Shown: piece after piece, positions 10,719-20,154 of the stretch | How the letters are laid out: every line of letters starts with the position of its first letter | Numbering within the stretch: position 1 is the stretch's first letter | Assembly (NCBI GenBank): GCA_963555705.1 | Contig: OY743170.1 | Span: forward strand, 28,657,362 to 28,721,361 | Length of the DNA stretch: 64,000 nucleotides | Source of the DNA: Ligustrum vulgare | Lineage: Eukaryota > Streptophyta > Magnoliopsida > Lamiales > Oleaceae | Reading direction: 5' to 3' | Made by a program: the position numbers and the translations under genes | The notes under the pieces: generated by a model | Database searches by the model: none | Told to the model about the DNA's origin: nothing | The model's input: the letters and a program-made list of their open reading frames with translations, nothing else

Positions 10719-11636
10719 TGATGTTATCCCGGGAGGGGGTCACAACGAACACGCGGAATTAAACTAAACGAAGATAGGAAAGATCCAGATTCAGCCAAGA
10801 AACACAAGAACACAATAATTAAAATACTGGAAAAGATAAAATTGACGGTAGGACCTGAACCCAACAATCACCACGCAATAAATTGACGGTGCGGATTGAA
10901 GAACCGAGGTTTTCGAAACGCCACAAGGGATGTCAAACTCCTTGATAAGTTTCTGATTGGAACGCCACAAATATTCAAGAAAATATTTGATAAGTTCAAT
11001 GGAATGTTCTTCAAGAACAAAAAAAAAAAAAAAAAAAAGGAATCCTCCTTTTCTAGAGAGAAAATTCTCAATTCATTCAATAATATCCAAGTTGTTGTTT
11101 CATAATGAAAAACAAAGTAATATAATGTAAAAACTGACCTAACTAGGTTTTTGCCGCTAATTGGGCCCAAAACATAAAATTAAATAAAAGAAACGGAATT
11201 AAATTAAAAACGCGAAATCTGGAAAAAATAGATGTTACGGCCGTAACAATGTCACTTACGGCCGTAAGTGACTTTCTGTTAATGACTTACGGCCGTAACA
11301 AGAACTCTCACGGCCGTAAGTTTCAATTCGCTGAATTGCTTCAATTCCACCAGAGAAGGAGTTACGGCCGTGAACTGTAGTCTTACGTCACGGCCGTAAG
11401 TAATAAAATCCTGGAATTCTTGCTTTTGACCCGAGGGGCTGTTACGGCCGTGAACAACAGACTTTACGGCCGTGAATGTGTCCTTGGCCTCCAAACCTTG
11501 CCCCTTTGATTTGGCTCGACCCCTTTGTCTTCTCGGCTCGCTTCCAACATGAAACTTGTGTCGTTTCCCGCGTAGGTCACGGTCGCATTGCCGATAGGTC
11601 GACTTCTCCTTTGGTCTCCTAAATCGGATCACATCA
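10719..11636 (-). repeat. Element A 3' LTR
   Basis: The 918-bp LTR runs from TGATGTTATCC at 10719 to GGATCACATCA ending at 11636. A purine-rich tract on the - strand adjoins it at 11637-11651. The first part in element orientation (11636 down to 11279) is still open in the Gag-protease frame. Confidence 0.92.
11232..11478. repeat. TACGGCCGTA palindrome cluster, element A 3' LTR
   Basis: About nine copies of T/C-ACGGCCGT-A/G at irregular spacing of roughly 12-60 bp, several embedded in a longer TTACGGCCGTAA. The core is self-complementary and contains the EagI site CGGCCG. The 5' LTR copy of the cluster lies at about 14669-14910 with one or two sites mutated. The function is unknown. Confidence 0.9.
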
Positions 11637-12934
11637 TCCCCCCTTTCTTGGAAAGGATTCGACCTCGAATCCGTATATGACCTCTCCTTTATGTATCTCT
11701 TTCTTTCGTTGGTTCGAGAGACCTGTTCATGTTTTGATTGTAGTACCTGCAAAACAGAATTAGCCAAACTAGGGAGGGATGTGTTAGCAAATGCAAGTAA
11801 ACTCATTTTTGTGGGTGACTCTCTTTTCTTTTTCTTTTCTCTCTCAAGCTCACCTTTTTCTGAGGTCGTGGCCTCAACTCTCTTGTTTTCAATTTTCACA
11901 CCCTCTCCTTTTTCTGAGGTCGTGGCCTCAACGCTCTTATTTTTCCCCTCAAACTCACTCTTTATTTTCAATTGGTCCTCTTGGACCTCCTTAGGCGTTA
12001 GCGGAGCAAGAGTGATCCTTTTTCCTCCCTTCACGAAAGAATATCGGTTTTTGAACCCATCATGCACCACTCTCCTATCATGTTGCCATGGCCTTCCCAA
12101 TAAAATATGTCCAACATGCATAGGGATCACATCATAGACCACATCATCTCTATATCCCCTGATGGTGAATTTAATATTAACCTGCTTGTTCACCTTAAGT
12201 TCTCCCGACTCGGTTAACCACTGTAATTTATAGGGGTTGGGGTGTTTCACCTTAGGCAATCCCAACTTCTCCACCAATAAGGTACTAACCACATTAGTAC
12301 AACTTCCCCCGTCAATTACCATCCCACAAACCTTTTTTCCCACCAAACACCTAGTGTGGAAAAGATTATCCCGTTGTTCATCAATTTCAACCATCTTAGT
12401 TCGAGAATTTAGGACACGTCGATTCACAAGGGACCCTTTCACCGCATAAGTTAACCCCTCTTCATCGCTACTATTAGCCCCAACATCCACTAACTTAGGC
12501 ATTCCCTTAAATTCATCCTCAGAACTGATTTCACCATTATCACGCAAGAGTATTACTTTCTTATTTGGACACTGTGATGCTATATGGCCCGACCCCAAAC
12601 ACTTAAAGTACTTAATATTTCTATCCCTAGTAGGTTGAGAATCAGAAATATTTTTACCTTTAGTTGTAAGTTCCTCCTTTCCCTTCGGGACGTGCTCATC
12701 ATTGTGATCCTTCCTCGGTTGTGATGTAGGATAAGTTCCCGGTGATTGTTTAGATGTCCCCTTTCGCCTTAATTTCCTTTCCACCTTCATTTCCATGTGC
12801 ACCATGTCTTCCAGTTCCACATAATGTTGTAACTCAACGATGTTTGCAATATCTCTGTTCAGCCCACTCAAAAATCTAGCCATTGTAGCTTCCCGTTCCT
12901 CCACCACGTTGGCCCTAATCATGGCTACCTCCAT
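11279..12934 (-). CDS. gag-pro: Element A Gag C-terminus, aspartic protease and LTR-encoded tail
   Basis: Same frame as the ORF ending at 12980. It begins inside the capsid C-terminal half (R-E-A-T-M-A-R-F-L, V-E-L-E-D-M-V-H). The zinc knuckle (near 12604-12570) has Tyr in place of the first Cys, so CCHC is incomplete. The protease carries I-D-G-G-S-C-T-N-V as active-site region and H-I-L-L-G-R-P-W. A repeated V-E-A-T-T-S-E-K-G-E segment follows (two copies). Instead of RT, the frame passes to a D-S-R-S-N-P-F-Q-E-R tail and then into the 3' LTR from 11636, where it reads through the palindrome array until 11279. The V-L-Q-V segment before the tail is where related polyproteins go on into RT, which implies an internal deletion. 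Confidence 0.85.
   Translation of the reverse strand: MEVAMIRANVVEEREATMARFLSGLNRDIANIVELQHYVELEDMVHMEMKVERKLRRKGTSKQSPGTYPTSQPRKDHNDEHVPKGKEELTTKGKNISDSQPTRDRNIKYFKCLGSGHIASQCPNKKVILLRDNGEISSEDEFKGMPKLVDVGANSSDEEGLTYAVKGSLVNRRVLNSRTKMVEIDEQRDNLFHTRCLVGKKVCGMVIDGGSCTNVVSTLLVEKLGLPKVKHPNPYKLQWLTESGELKVNKQVNIKFTIRGYRDDVVYDVIPMHVGHILLGRPWQHDRRVVHDGFKNRYSFVKGGKRITLAPLTPKEVQEDQLKIKSEFEGKNKSVEATTSEKGEGVKIENKRVEATTSEKGELEREKKKKRESPTKMSLLAFANTSLPSLANSVLQVLQSKHEQVSRTNERKRYIKERSYTDSRSNPFQERGDDVIRFRRPKEKSTYRQCDRDLRGKRHKFHVGSEPRRQRGRAKSKGQGLEAKDTFTAVKSVVHGRNSPSGQKQEFQDFITYGRDVRLQFTAVTPSLVELKQFSELKLTAVRVLVTAVSH
11637..11651 (-). promoter_or_regulatory. Element A polypurine tract
   Basis: On the - strand CCAAGAAAGGGGGGA directly precedes the 3' LTR start. 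This is the standard position for plus-strand priming. Confidence 0.75.
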
Positions 12935-12979
12935 GTCTCTATGATACTCCCCTACACTCCTAGAACCTTGCGTGAGCCC

Positions 12980-13729
12980 CTACAACCTTTGATAAATATC
13001 CCTATGATAGTGGCTTGGGACAAACCTCTTCCTCATGATGGTTTTCATCTCACGCCATGTATCTACCGGCACCTCACCATTCCTCCGTCGATCCTTCACC
13101 AACTGATCCCACCAATTAATGGCATAATCGGTGAACTCAACAACCGCTAACTTCACCTTCTTTCCTTCAGAATAATTGTGGCAATCAAACATTAACTCTA
13201 CCTTCTTCTCCCAATCTAGGTAAGCCTCCGGATCACTCCTCCCATGAAAAGGTGGAATAGCCATTTTTATTTTACCTAGATTATCATCTATCTCATCCCG
13301 ATCACCACGATCTCTTCTATTATTCGCCCTTTCATCCCTATCTCCTCTACCCCTTCTCCTCCTTACACTAGCCACAGATGATTGGACACTGCTTCCTTCA
13401 CTCGCAAACTCTTCATCATCAAACCCATATCCAACCCTTTGATTATGTCTCCCCCTATGATCTCTCCGGTCTTCCCTCCTAGCTCTAGGACCCACATGAG
13501 TTTGTTCCCTACGCAACTTATTAATAGTTTCCTCCTGCCTATCCATCCTAGTCATCCACTTCTCAAATTGCTCATGTAAAGTCTCCATCACACCTATAAC
13601 ATTGTTATTCACCCTATTCATACCTTCCGGTCGTTTGTTGTGGCTCGTTGATGAAGCTGCTGGCTCCCTTCTGTAAATTCCCTGATTGTCCCCGACTGAT
13701 GAAGATGATGAATCCCGTCTGATAGACAT
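12980..13729 (-). CDS. gag: Element A Gag, N-terminal part with capsid-like core
   Basis: Starts at MSIRRDSSSSS (13729) and reads 249 codons. The N-terminus is Ser-rich, then comes a coiled-coil-like stretch and a highly basic Arg/Asp-rich region. The retrotransposon Gag core begins near residue 160: I-P-P-F-H-G-R-S-D-P-E-A-Y-L-D-W-E, then I-N-W-W-D-Q-L and a V-D-T-W-R-E-M-K segment, all typical of plant Ty3/gypsy capsid domains. A TAG at 12980-12982 interrupts the frame between Q-R-L and G-L-T-Q-G-S-R-S. The same frame continues below 12980 with the rest of Gag, so it is either a single nonsense mutation or a readthrough stop. Gag forms the virus-like particle. Confidence 0.88.
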   Translation of the reverse strand: MSIRRDSSSSSVGDNQGIYRREPAASSTSHNKRPEGMNRVNNNVIGVMETLHEQFEKWMTRMDRQEETINKLRREQTHVGPRARREDRRDHRGRHNQRVGYGFDDEEFASEGSSVQSSVASVRRRRGRGDRDERANNRRDRGDRDEIDDNLGKIKMAIPPFHGRSDPEAYLDWEKKVELMFDCHNYSEGKKVKLAVVEFTDYAINWWDQLVKDRRRNGEVPVDTWREMKTIMRKRFVPSHYHRDIYQRL

Positions 13730-14145
13730 TATTAGTTTTCACAGAAATAAGTGGTATATACCTCACAAAAAAAAAAAAAAAATATCGCTCGTGTATCACT
13801 CAAAATCCCCCTTCCAGGCACTTCAAAACAGTCCAAGAACTCAAGTAAGGGTAGGACACGATAAGACACGAGTAAGAACTGGAGAATTTGGAAATTGAAA
13901 CAAATTCGGAATATTTCAGGAAAATAATGGAATTTTTTTTTCTTTTTTTTTCTCTTTTCCTAAACTGCTAGACAATTTGACTACGAATATGGCGGAAAAA
14001 ACGGAAATAGATTTGGATAAGAATTGAATAAGATAAACAAGTTTGAATTTTTTTTTGTGGAGTTTTATATGAATCAAATAAAGAAAAAATTTACTGGCAC
14101 GAAGAATAAGAAAAACAAGAAAATCAAGAACTGAATCTAGATCCA

Positions 14146-14157
14146 GCTTTGATACTA
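14146..14157 (-). promoter_or_regulatory. Element A primer-binding site (initiator tRNA-Met)
   Basis: Read on the - strand the sequence is TAGTATCAAAGC, which matches TGGTATCAGAGC at 10 of 12 positions. It lies two bases inside the 5' LTR. Confidence 0.75.
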
Positions 14158-14159
14158 GA

Positions 14160-15067
14160 TGATGTGATCCCGGGAGGGGGTCACAACGAACACGTGGAAT
14201 TAAACTAAACAAAGATAGGAAAGATCCAGATTCAGCCAAGAAACACAAGAACACAATAATTAAAATACTGGAAAAGATAAAATTGACGGTAGGACCTGAA
14301 CCCAACAATCACGACGCAATAAATTGACGGTGTGGATTGAAGAACCGAGGTTTTCGAAACGCCACAAGGGATGTCAAACTCCTTGATAAGTTTCTGATTG
14401 GAACGCCAAAAATATTCAAGAAAATATTTGATAAGTTCAATGGAATGTTCTTCAAGAACAAAAAAAAAAAAAAGGAATCCTCCTTTTCTAGAGAGAAAAC
14501 TCTCAATTCATTCAATAATATCCAAGTTGTTGTTTCATAATGAAAAACAAAGTAATATAATGTAAAAACTGACCTAACTAGGTTTTTGCCGCTAATTGGG
14601 CCCAAAACATAAAATTAAATAAAAGAAACGAAATTAAATTAAAAACGCGAAATCTGGAAAAAAATAGATGTTACGACTGTAACAATGTCACTTACGGCCG
14701 TAAGTGACTTTCTGTTAATGACTTACGGCCGTAACTAGAACTCTCACGGCCGTAAGTTTCAATTCGCTGAATTGCTTCAATTCCACTAGAGAAGGAGTTA
14801 CGGTCGTGAACTGTAGTCTTATGGCCGTAAGTAATAAAATCCTGGAATTCTTGCTTTTGACCGGAGGGGCTGTTACGGCCGTGAACAACAGACTTTACGG
14901 CCGTGAATGTGTCCTTGGCCTCCAAACCTTGCTCCTTTGATTTGGCTCGACCCCTTTGTCTTCTCGGCTCACTTCCAACATGAAACTTGTGCCGTTTCCC
15001 GCGTAGATCACGGTCGCATTGCCGATAGGTCGACTTCTCCTTTGGTCTTCTAAATCGGATCACATCA
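14160..15067 (-). repeat. Element A 5' LTR
   Basis: This is the 5' LTR because the primer-binding site adjoins its low-coordinate edge on the - strand. It is 908 bp, bounded by TGATGTGATCC at 14160 and GGATCACATCA ending at 15067. It holds the TACGGCCGTA palindrome cluster at about 14669-14910 and an A run at about 14460-14473 that is shorter than in the 3' copy. Confidence 0.92.
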
Positions 15068-15072
15068 AGATA

Positions 15073-16290
15073 CATGAAATGAAAGCAAGTTACATTTCAT
15101 AAATCAATATTCACAAATAAATTATAACTTCAATTAAAGTAAAAAGGTCAAAACACAAATTTCATTATCTTCCTTTCAATATCTCGGGTTGACTATAAAT
15201 TGCAACTAATATAAGTCTATTTCAGCTTTGGTATTGACACCCCATAAAGGCAAGCTTTGATTCAAAAGCAATATAAATTAATATTCTGTGAAAACAGAAA
15301 GTTCCAAAGAAAGATGGCTAAATTTTTCCAAATTAAAATCATATCTAAAAAACCAACAATAAATGTCAAAATTCTACAGAACTCACTGCTTCGACATTGA
15401 AATTAGAGCAAACACGAACTATACCTTGATCAAAGGCAGGTGATGTCACTTTAATTGAAAATCTCGATAAAATCATATTTGAAAATAGCAACAAATAACC
15501 TCATAATTCTACAAAATTCACTGCTCTGATAATGAAATTAGGGAAAACATGAAATATACCTCGATTGAAAATAGTTGACGCCGCTTTAATTGAAATCTTG
15601 GTAGCTGACAACCTGTATCTTATTGAATTGATTCTATCAGTGTGGTTAGAGGCTTAGAGCAGCTCAAGAACATTTAGATACCACGGAGTTTCAGTTGTTG
15701 AGATGGAAGTTTCGAGCAATGGAGAATAGTATAAAATATAGTACATAATAACATCTATACATATATAATATAGTACATAATATAAAATATACATGTGATC
15801 AGTATAATGTTATAACTAACCACTGTTAACGTCGAATAATTGGGCTAGAATATTTTCGTCATCGAAAGTAAAGAATCTCTTTCTCCCGGAAGAAGAACCA
15901 ACAAATAAATCAGAACTGTCAAACCCAAAAACATATTCCATATTTCTTTATAGCAATCCTACATATTATATTAAAAAAACATATAAAACCCAAAATAGAT
16001 ACCCGAGTACATAATGGGAGGGAAGGAAAACAATATTAGACCATTGTAAAAAGCATATAGTTATAAGCTAACAAAAGTAATACATAATTCCCAAGGAAAA
16101 TTCAGCCTTCCCTTTTTCCCCTCTAGTCGAACGATGAAATAAATGAAGAAATCATTTGAAAGTCTAAAGATAATAGAACAAAATGTAACAATGGGTCTTT
16201 CTTTACTTATTATGGAAAGGAAAAAAAAATATTTACATGTAGTCTAATTGCCCTGTAGGTCTTACAAACTAGACATATATGTGTTGAGAG
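15073..16290. other. Mostly non-coding; possible small exon on the - strand
   Basis: AT-rich sequence to the right of element A. On the - strand an ATG at about 15942 opens a 42-codon frame (start MEYVFGFDSSDLFVGSSSG) with ordinary protein composition, ending near 15815 close to a GTTAGT that could be a splice donor. This might be a gene first exon or a captured fragment, but nothing downstream on that strand confirms it. Short ATAGTACATAATA repeats occur at about 15730-15790. Confidence 0.2.
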
Positions 16291-18454
16291 ACCTTCTGGA
16301 TGCATGCAGTGTCACGCATTTAATCATGGCGATAGGTTCTCTTCTGTAAGGCGGATTCGATTGAGGTCAAGGATTGGTCTATGCAAATGGTATTTGCTCA
16401 TTTTTCTCCACCCATTTTCTCAGAATGATCTTCCAATGGATAAGGGGGATCTTCTAGAGAATATAGATCTACGGGAAAAAAATAAGAATACACCACAAAA
16501 CATTCAATCGCCCGTTGAGGTCTCCTTTCATAATTATTCTCTGGACAATTAACTATGGTCGTGGGTCCCTAAGCTATAGTAGTTGACTATAATATATTAA
16601 CCTGATTGGTAGCGGTATTCTTCTTGATCAAAGTCTTTTTTGACTCCATCCTACGTGCTCTTCTCTGGTATATGGGGTTCAAGTTCTATCCCTTCCAGCT
16701 CTCTCGCTATACTATATTTGAAAGGGACAAAACATTCTATCAGCCGATTGCTCAGCTTTGTTGTTGTTGACACGATTAGCTCAGGTTGGTTTGGAACACA
16801 TCTTGATTAGTTCCTGTTTTGGTCTCTTCCTAGCTGCTTGTGGATAGTAGCTCTCTTGATTAGTACTCGACTTTGTTGATGAGATGGCTTTTTTTTTTTT
16901 TTGGAGTAATGATAAAATTCCATTGCATCCAAATCAATCAAGATCTAAGTATTTGTTCAGTAAACTATTACAGTTATCGCATGTCGTAGCCAAGTCTTGC
17001 CTATTTAAGGAATATGGAGGAGGTATATGTCCTCTCGGTCGACTACTCTATAGAATCCCTTTGGACGACTACTCCGTGCTTTTCGGTATCTTTCATTCTT
17101 CCTGTCAGGACCAATTTCGCCTAAGGCCATGATCAAGTCATGACGAGCTAGACTGATGACACTTTTTCAAGGACCTTCAAAAATCTATAATGCTAATGAT
17201 CAAACGTAAGAGAAATTTTATATCGTTGGAGGAAATAACGATGTGGAGGAAAAGAGGGCTAAGTGAATGTTTCATGCAGACCGTAACCCCCGTTATAGCA
17301 GCAATTTTAGCCATTTGGAATCCAGAGCTAGAAGAAATGGTGATGCCAACAAGCACTTTTGGCACATGAGCAGCTCTCTCCCCAACCCACAGCATAGTGT
17401 GGAATCTAGATCTAGCTGTTATAGTACTAAGAGACTAAGGTGATGGGGGAGAAGTCATATCTCTTTGTGACCTTTCGGGCAAACCATAGTCATGGGTGAC
17501 TCAAACTGAACTCGACCATCCTTTTGGGCATAGGGATGCTAGAACCAATCTGAGTAATCCACGACTTTTTTTAGAAGCCTCCAATAGGCTAAGAGGTTCA
17601 AACAAAGATTGCATAGATCATTCTTACATCTATTGAGCCTATTTTAGTGACAGTTATTTCCATAGCTCAGCCTCGTCCATAGGCTCCTATTGAGGTACTG
17701 CCTATTTCTATCACTCCTACACCTACTGCTATTGTACTTGCTATGGAGGCACCACCCACAACTACACACATTAGCTCCCTAACATCCTCAGAGACAACTG
17801 AGTGTTCTCCAAGGTCAGAAGGGATAGATCCAAAGCTTCTTACTCAGGGTCTATTGACAGAGTTAGGTTCAGAGCACTCCAAGGCAAAGAAACTTTTGTT
17901 AGACCATTTCAAGGTAAAACACTGCATGAAGATCACATCTTCTTTTAGATTTGTCATTGAAGACCTGGTCCTCATACTCTTTAGAGAGCCCCCATCAGCA
18001 AGCCCTCTAGCACTCAGGCTTTCACACCTTCATCCACACCTGCTCCTACTATGAGACAGGATAAGGTGAAGGAACATATCCAGAGTGACATTGATGGGAC
18101 AGGTTGGGAGACTACAAGCAAAACGCGAAGGTGGACTTACCATCAACTTCTGGAGGAGCTACATTCGGATCACGGACTCTTCCCGTCCTTCCCTTCATTG
18201 GCTCATCAGCATCACCAGTAAGTACTCACTTGCGACCCCAGGCACCCGCTTTCCACCCTATACATGGACCATGGATGGGAGATCATTTTTCCATCAGAGA
18301 TGATCCTCTCCCTAGATGTCATCCTTCGTCGAGGAGCGACCCAAAGTACATAGAGGACTACACATGCTACTATGATCAGGACATGTACCAGAGCAGACGC
18401 ATGACAAAATCTATGACACACATGAGGGTCCTCCCCCGGGAGTATCCATGACCT
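16291..18454. other. Unassigned region of more balanced base composition
   Basis: From about 16290 to 18450 the sequence is visibly less AT-rich than its surroundings. It contains only short frames (16304-16552, 16884-17132, 18104-18451 on +; 17177-17395 on -). The last + frame is Pro/Ser/Arg-rich and ends just before the Cassandra element. I recognise no domain. The composition would suit organelle-derived DNA or an old retrotransposon coding region, but I cannot decide from the sequence. Confidence 0.3.
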
Positions 18455-19127
18455 TCTTTTCTAGAATTCCATCGTTAGAAATTCCATAGTTAAGTATGCT
18501 TGGCTTAGAGAAATTCTATGATGGGTGACCTTCTGGGAAGTTTTCTCGAGGAGGGTGCGAGTGAGGACAAAGCATGCTGAAAAGACTCATGTTGGTACAG
18601 TAGGGATAGTACGTCGTCATCTAATAGTCGAGACAGCTCGTTAAGTGGGACCCGGGTGGTTACAAATGGTATCAGAGCTGGCAGCCAGCCGAAAATCGGG
18701 AACTAAGTGCTATGCCGGACAAAGTGCTACACAACAAGACGGGAGCCACCTCTTGAGCCCGTAGGAGCCACCACTAGAATACCAACGCTTGGCAACACAT
18801 CCTTAGATGGTTTAAGCGTGATGAGGAAGTCGTGAGTCTAACGGGGTGATTGTAACACTCAGGCCAGGAAAGCTTAAAGGATTTGGTAGGTACTACACAT
18901 AATAATAAGGTGCACATTCTTTTCTGGAATTCCATCATTAGAAACTCCATAGTTAAGCATGCTTGGCTTGGAGAAATTCTATGATGGGTGACCTCCTGGG
19001 AAGTTTACTCGAGGAGTATGCGAGTGAGGACAAAGCATGCTGAAAAGACTCATGTTGGTACAGTGGGGACAGTACGTCGTCATCTAACGACCAGGACATC
19101 CCGTTAAGTGGGACCCGGGTCATTACA
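18455..19127 (+). mobile_element. Cassandra-type TRIM retrotransposon with 5S-rRNA-like LTRs
   Basis: Two direct repeats (18455-18664, 5'-truncated, and 18851-19127, complete) flank only 186 bp. The complete LTR has the inverted ends TGTAAC/GTTACA-type. Each LTR carries a 5S rRNA-like segment: TTAAGCATGCTTGG and GATGGGTGACCTCCTGGGAAGT are near-verbatim plant 5S. Directly after the first LTR comes TGGTATCAGAGC (18667-18678), a perfect initiator-tRNA primer site. No protein is encoded, as is normal for TRIMs. The 5' LTR lacks about 65 bp at its start, so the left TSD cannot be checked. The call is strong. Confidence 0.93.
18921..19005 (+). ncRNA. 5S rRNA-like sequence within the Cassandra 3' LTR
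   Basis: This stretch parallels the 3' two thirds of plant 5S rRNA, including the internal promoter C-box region around GATGGGTGACCTCCTGGGAAGT. A second copy is at about 18455-18545. It is part of the LTR, not a functional 5S gene: the 5' third is missing, there is no T-run terminator and substitutions are present. Confidence 0.85.
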
Positions 19128-19139
19128 CTCTCCTTTTAT

Positions 19140-19300
19140 TTGTTTTTTGCATTATTATGATATAAAATAAATTAAGCCACACATGTGGTATTTGCTTAAA
19201 AAAATGAGGGGATGTTTTATAAGCCTACGAAACTTGGTTTAATTATTCATACCATTGTCTGGCATTGCCATCAATCATCTTCTCATAATATTTTTAAGTA
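19140..19300 (-). pseudogene. Integrase core, distal fragment of the gypsy relic
   Basis: Read on the - strand from the MULE edge, this gives L-K-N-I-M-R-R then M-P-D-N-G-M-N-N and, in a neighbouring frame, A-Y-K-T-S-P-H. These align in order with the integrase segment following the Y-A-Q-x-N-x-Q motif in plant gypsy elements. Its partner is on the other side of the Mutator-like element, at 22573. It ends at the Cassandra LTR. Confidence 0.55.
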
Positions 19301-20020
19301 GGGTTAATAACACAAAACGTCCCTAGCTTTGACATGTATTGTGCAAAACATCCAAACGTTGTGATTTTTGACGCTGAACGTCCCAACATTTACATTTTCT
19401 TGTTGAAGACGTCATTTTCTTTAAATTTAACCCTATCTCAACGTTAAATGAGGGGCATTTTTGTCCAATTCCATTTTTAATTCATTTCTTAAGGGTAATT
19501 GGCACAAAATGTCCATACGTTTGACATTCATTGTAGAAAAACATCTATACGTTCATTTTTTTTGGTGAATAACGTCCCTACCTTTAGATTTTTTTTCAGA
19601 TTAGTCCCCAAATTTTATTTTTCTTTCAATTCAGTCATTCCTTATTTGATTTAAATGTCATTGTCTTCAAACGTTTATAACTTTTGATCTAAAACTCCGA
19701 ATTGCACTCCGTTATTTGCGTTGAACTCCAAATTCAACCATTTTTTTATGATGTATCATGTGCTCATTTATTAAACATTTCGTTTTGACTTTTTTATTAT
19801 AGATACTTATTTTGTTAGGGAATCATTGATTAACGTAAATTGATTTTTGTAAATTTTATTGAAACAATGAAATTTTAATTTTAGTGTGTGTTCGACGGCC
19901 AGCGGAATTTATAAACTGAATTTATTTGACTTTATTTTTTTTAGGTTTCAATGTTTGGTTAAAAATTGTTATATTTAGCCCCTGTTTGAGCCATATTATA
20001 ATCTAAAATCACTTTTTGAA
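19301..20020 (+). repeat. Left arm of the fold-back MULE
   Basis: 720 bp that pairs with 20046-20154 plus 21956-22563. The outer 610 bp (to 19912, ending ACGGCCAGCGGAATTTAT) and the inner part, including a 40-bp near-perfect hairpin stem starting CCCCTGTTTGAGCC at 19980, are continuous in the pairing. Confidence 0.88.
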
Positions 20021-20154
20021 AATTGGAGAAAGAAATTGTGTGTTGTTCAAAAAGTGATTTGAGATTATAATATGGCTCAAACAGGGGCTAAACATACCAA
20101 TTTTTAACCAAACATTTTACCTTAAAAAAAGGTCAAATAAATCCAATTTATAAA

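Larger units (their letters stand above)
10719..15067 (-). mobile_element. Element A: complete gag-protease-only Ty3/gypsy-type LTR retrotransposon
   Basis: The two LTRs (14160-15067 and 10719-11636) are almost identical by eye and differ mainly in an A-run length. The host duplication AGATA flanks the element at 10714-10718 and 15068-15072. The LTR outer ends are the inverted pair TGATGTGATCC/GGATCACATCA (one base changed at the left end). The internal 2.5 kb encodes Gag and an aspartic protease on the - strand. There is no RT, RNase H or integrase, so it must have moved with enzymes from another element. The primer-binding site is complementary to initiator tRNA-Met with two mismatches. Matching LTRs and an intact TSD argue for a young insertion. 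This resembles the class called TR-GAG in plants, here with protease retained. Confidence 0.93.

Noticed and set aside
11691..12137. 148-codon + strand ORF in element A
   Set aside because: Antisense to the protease/tail coding region, with no domain.
16291..17560. Mitochondrial DNA insertion (NUMT)
   Set aside because: Composition is suggestive, but I could not match any mitochondrial gene by eye, so it is left as unassigned.
18921..19005. A functional 5S rRNA gene
   Set aside because: Only part of 5S is present, diverged and inside Cassandra LTRs; no T-run terminator and no tandem 5S unit.
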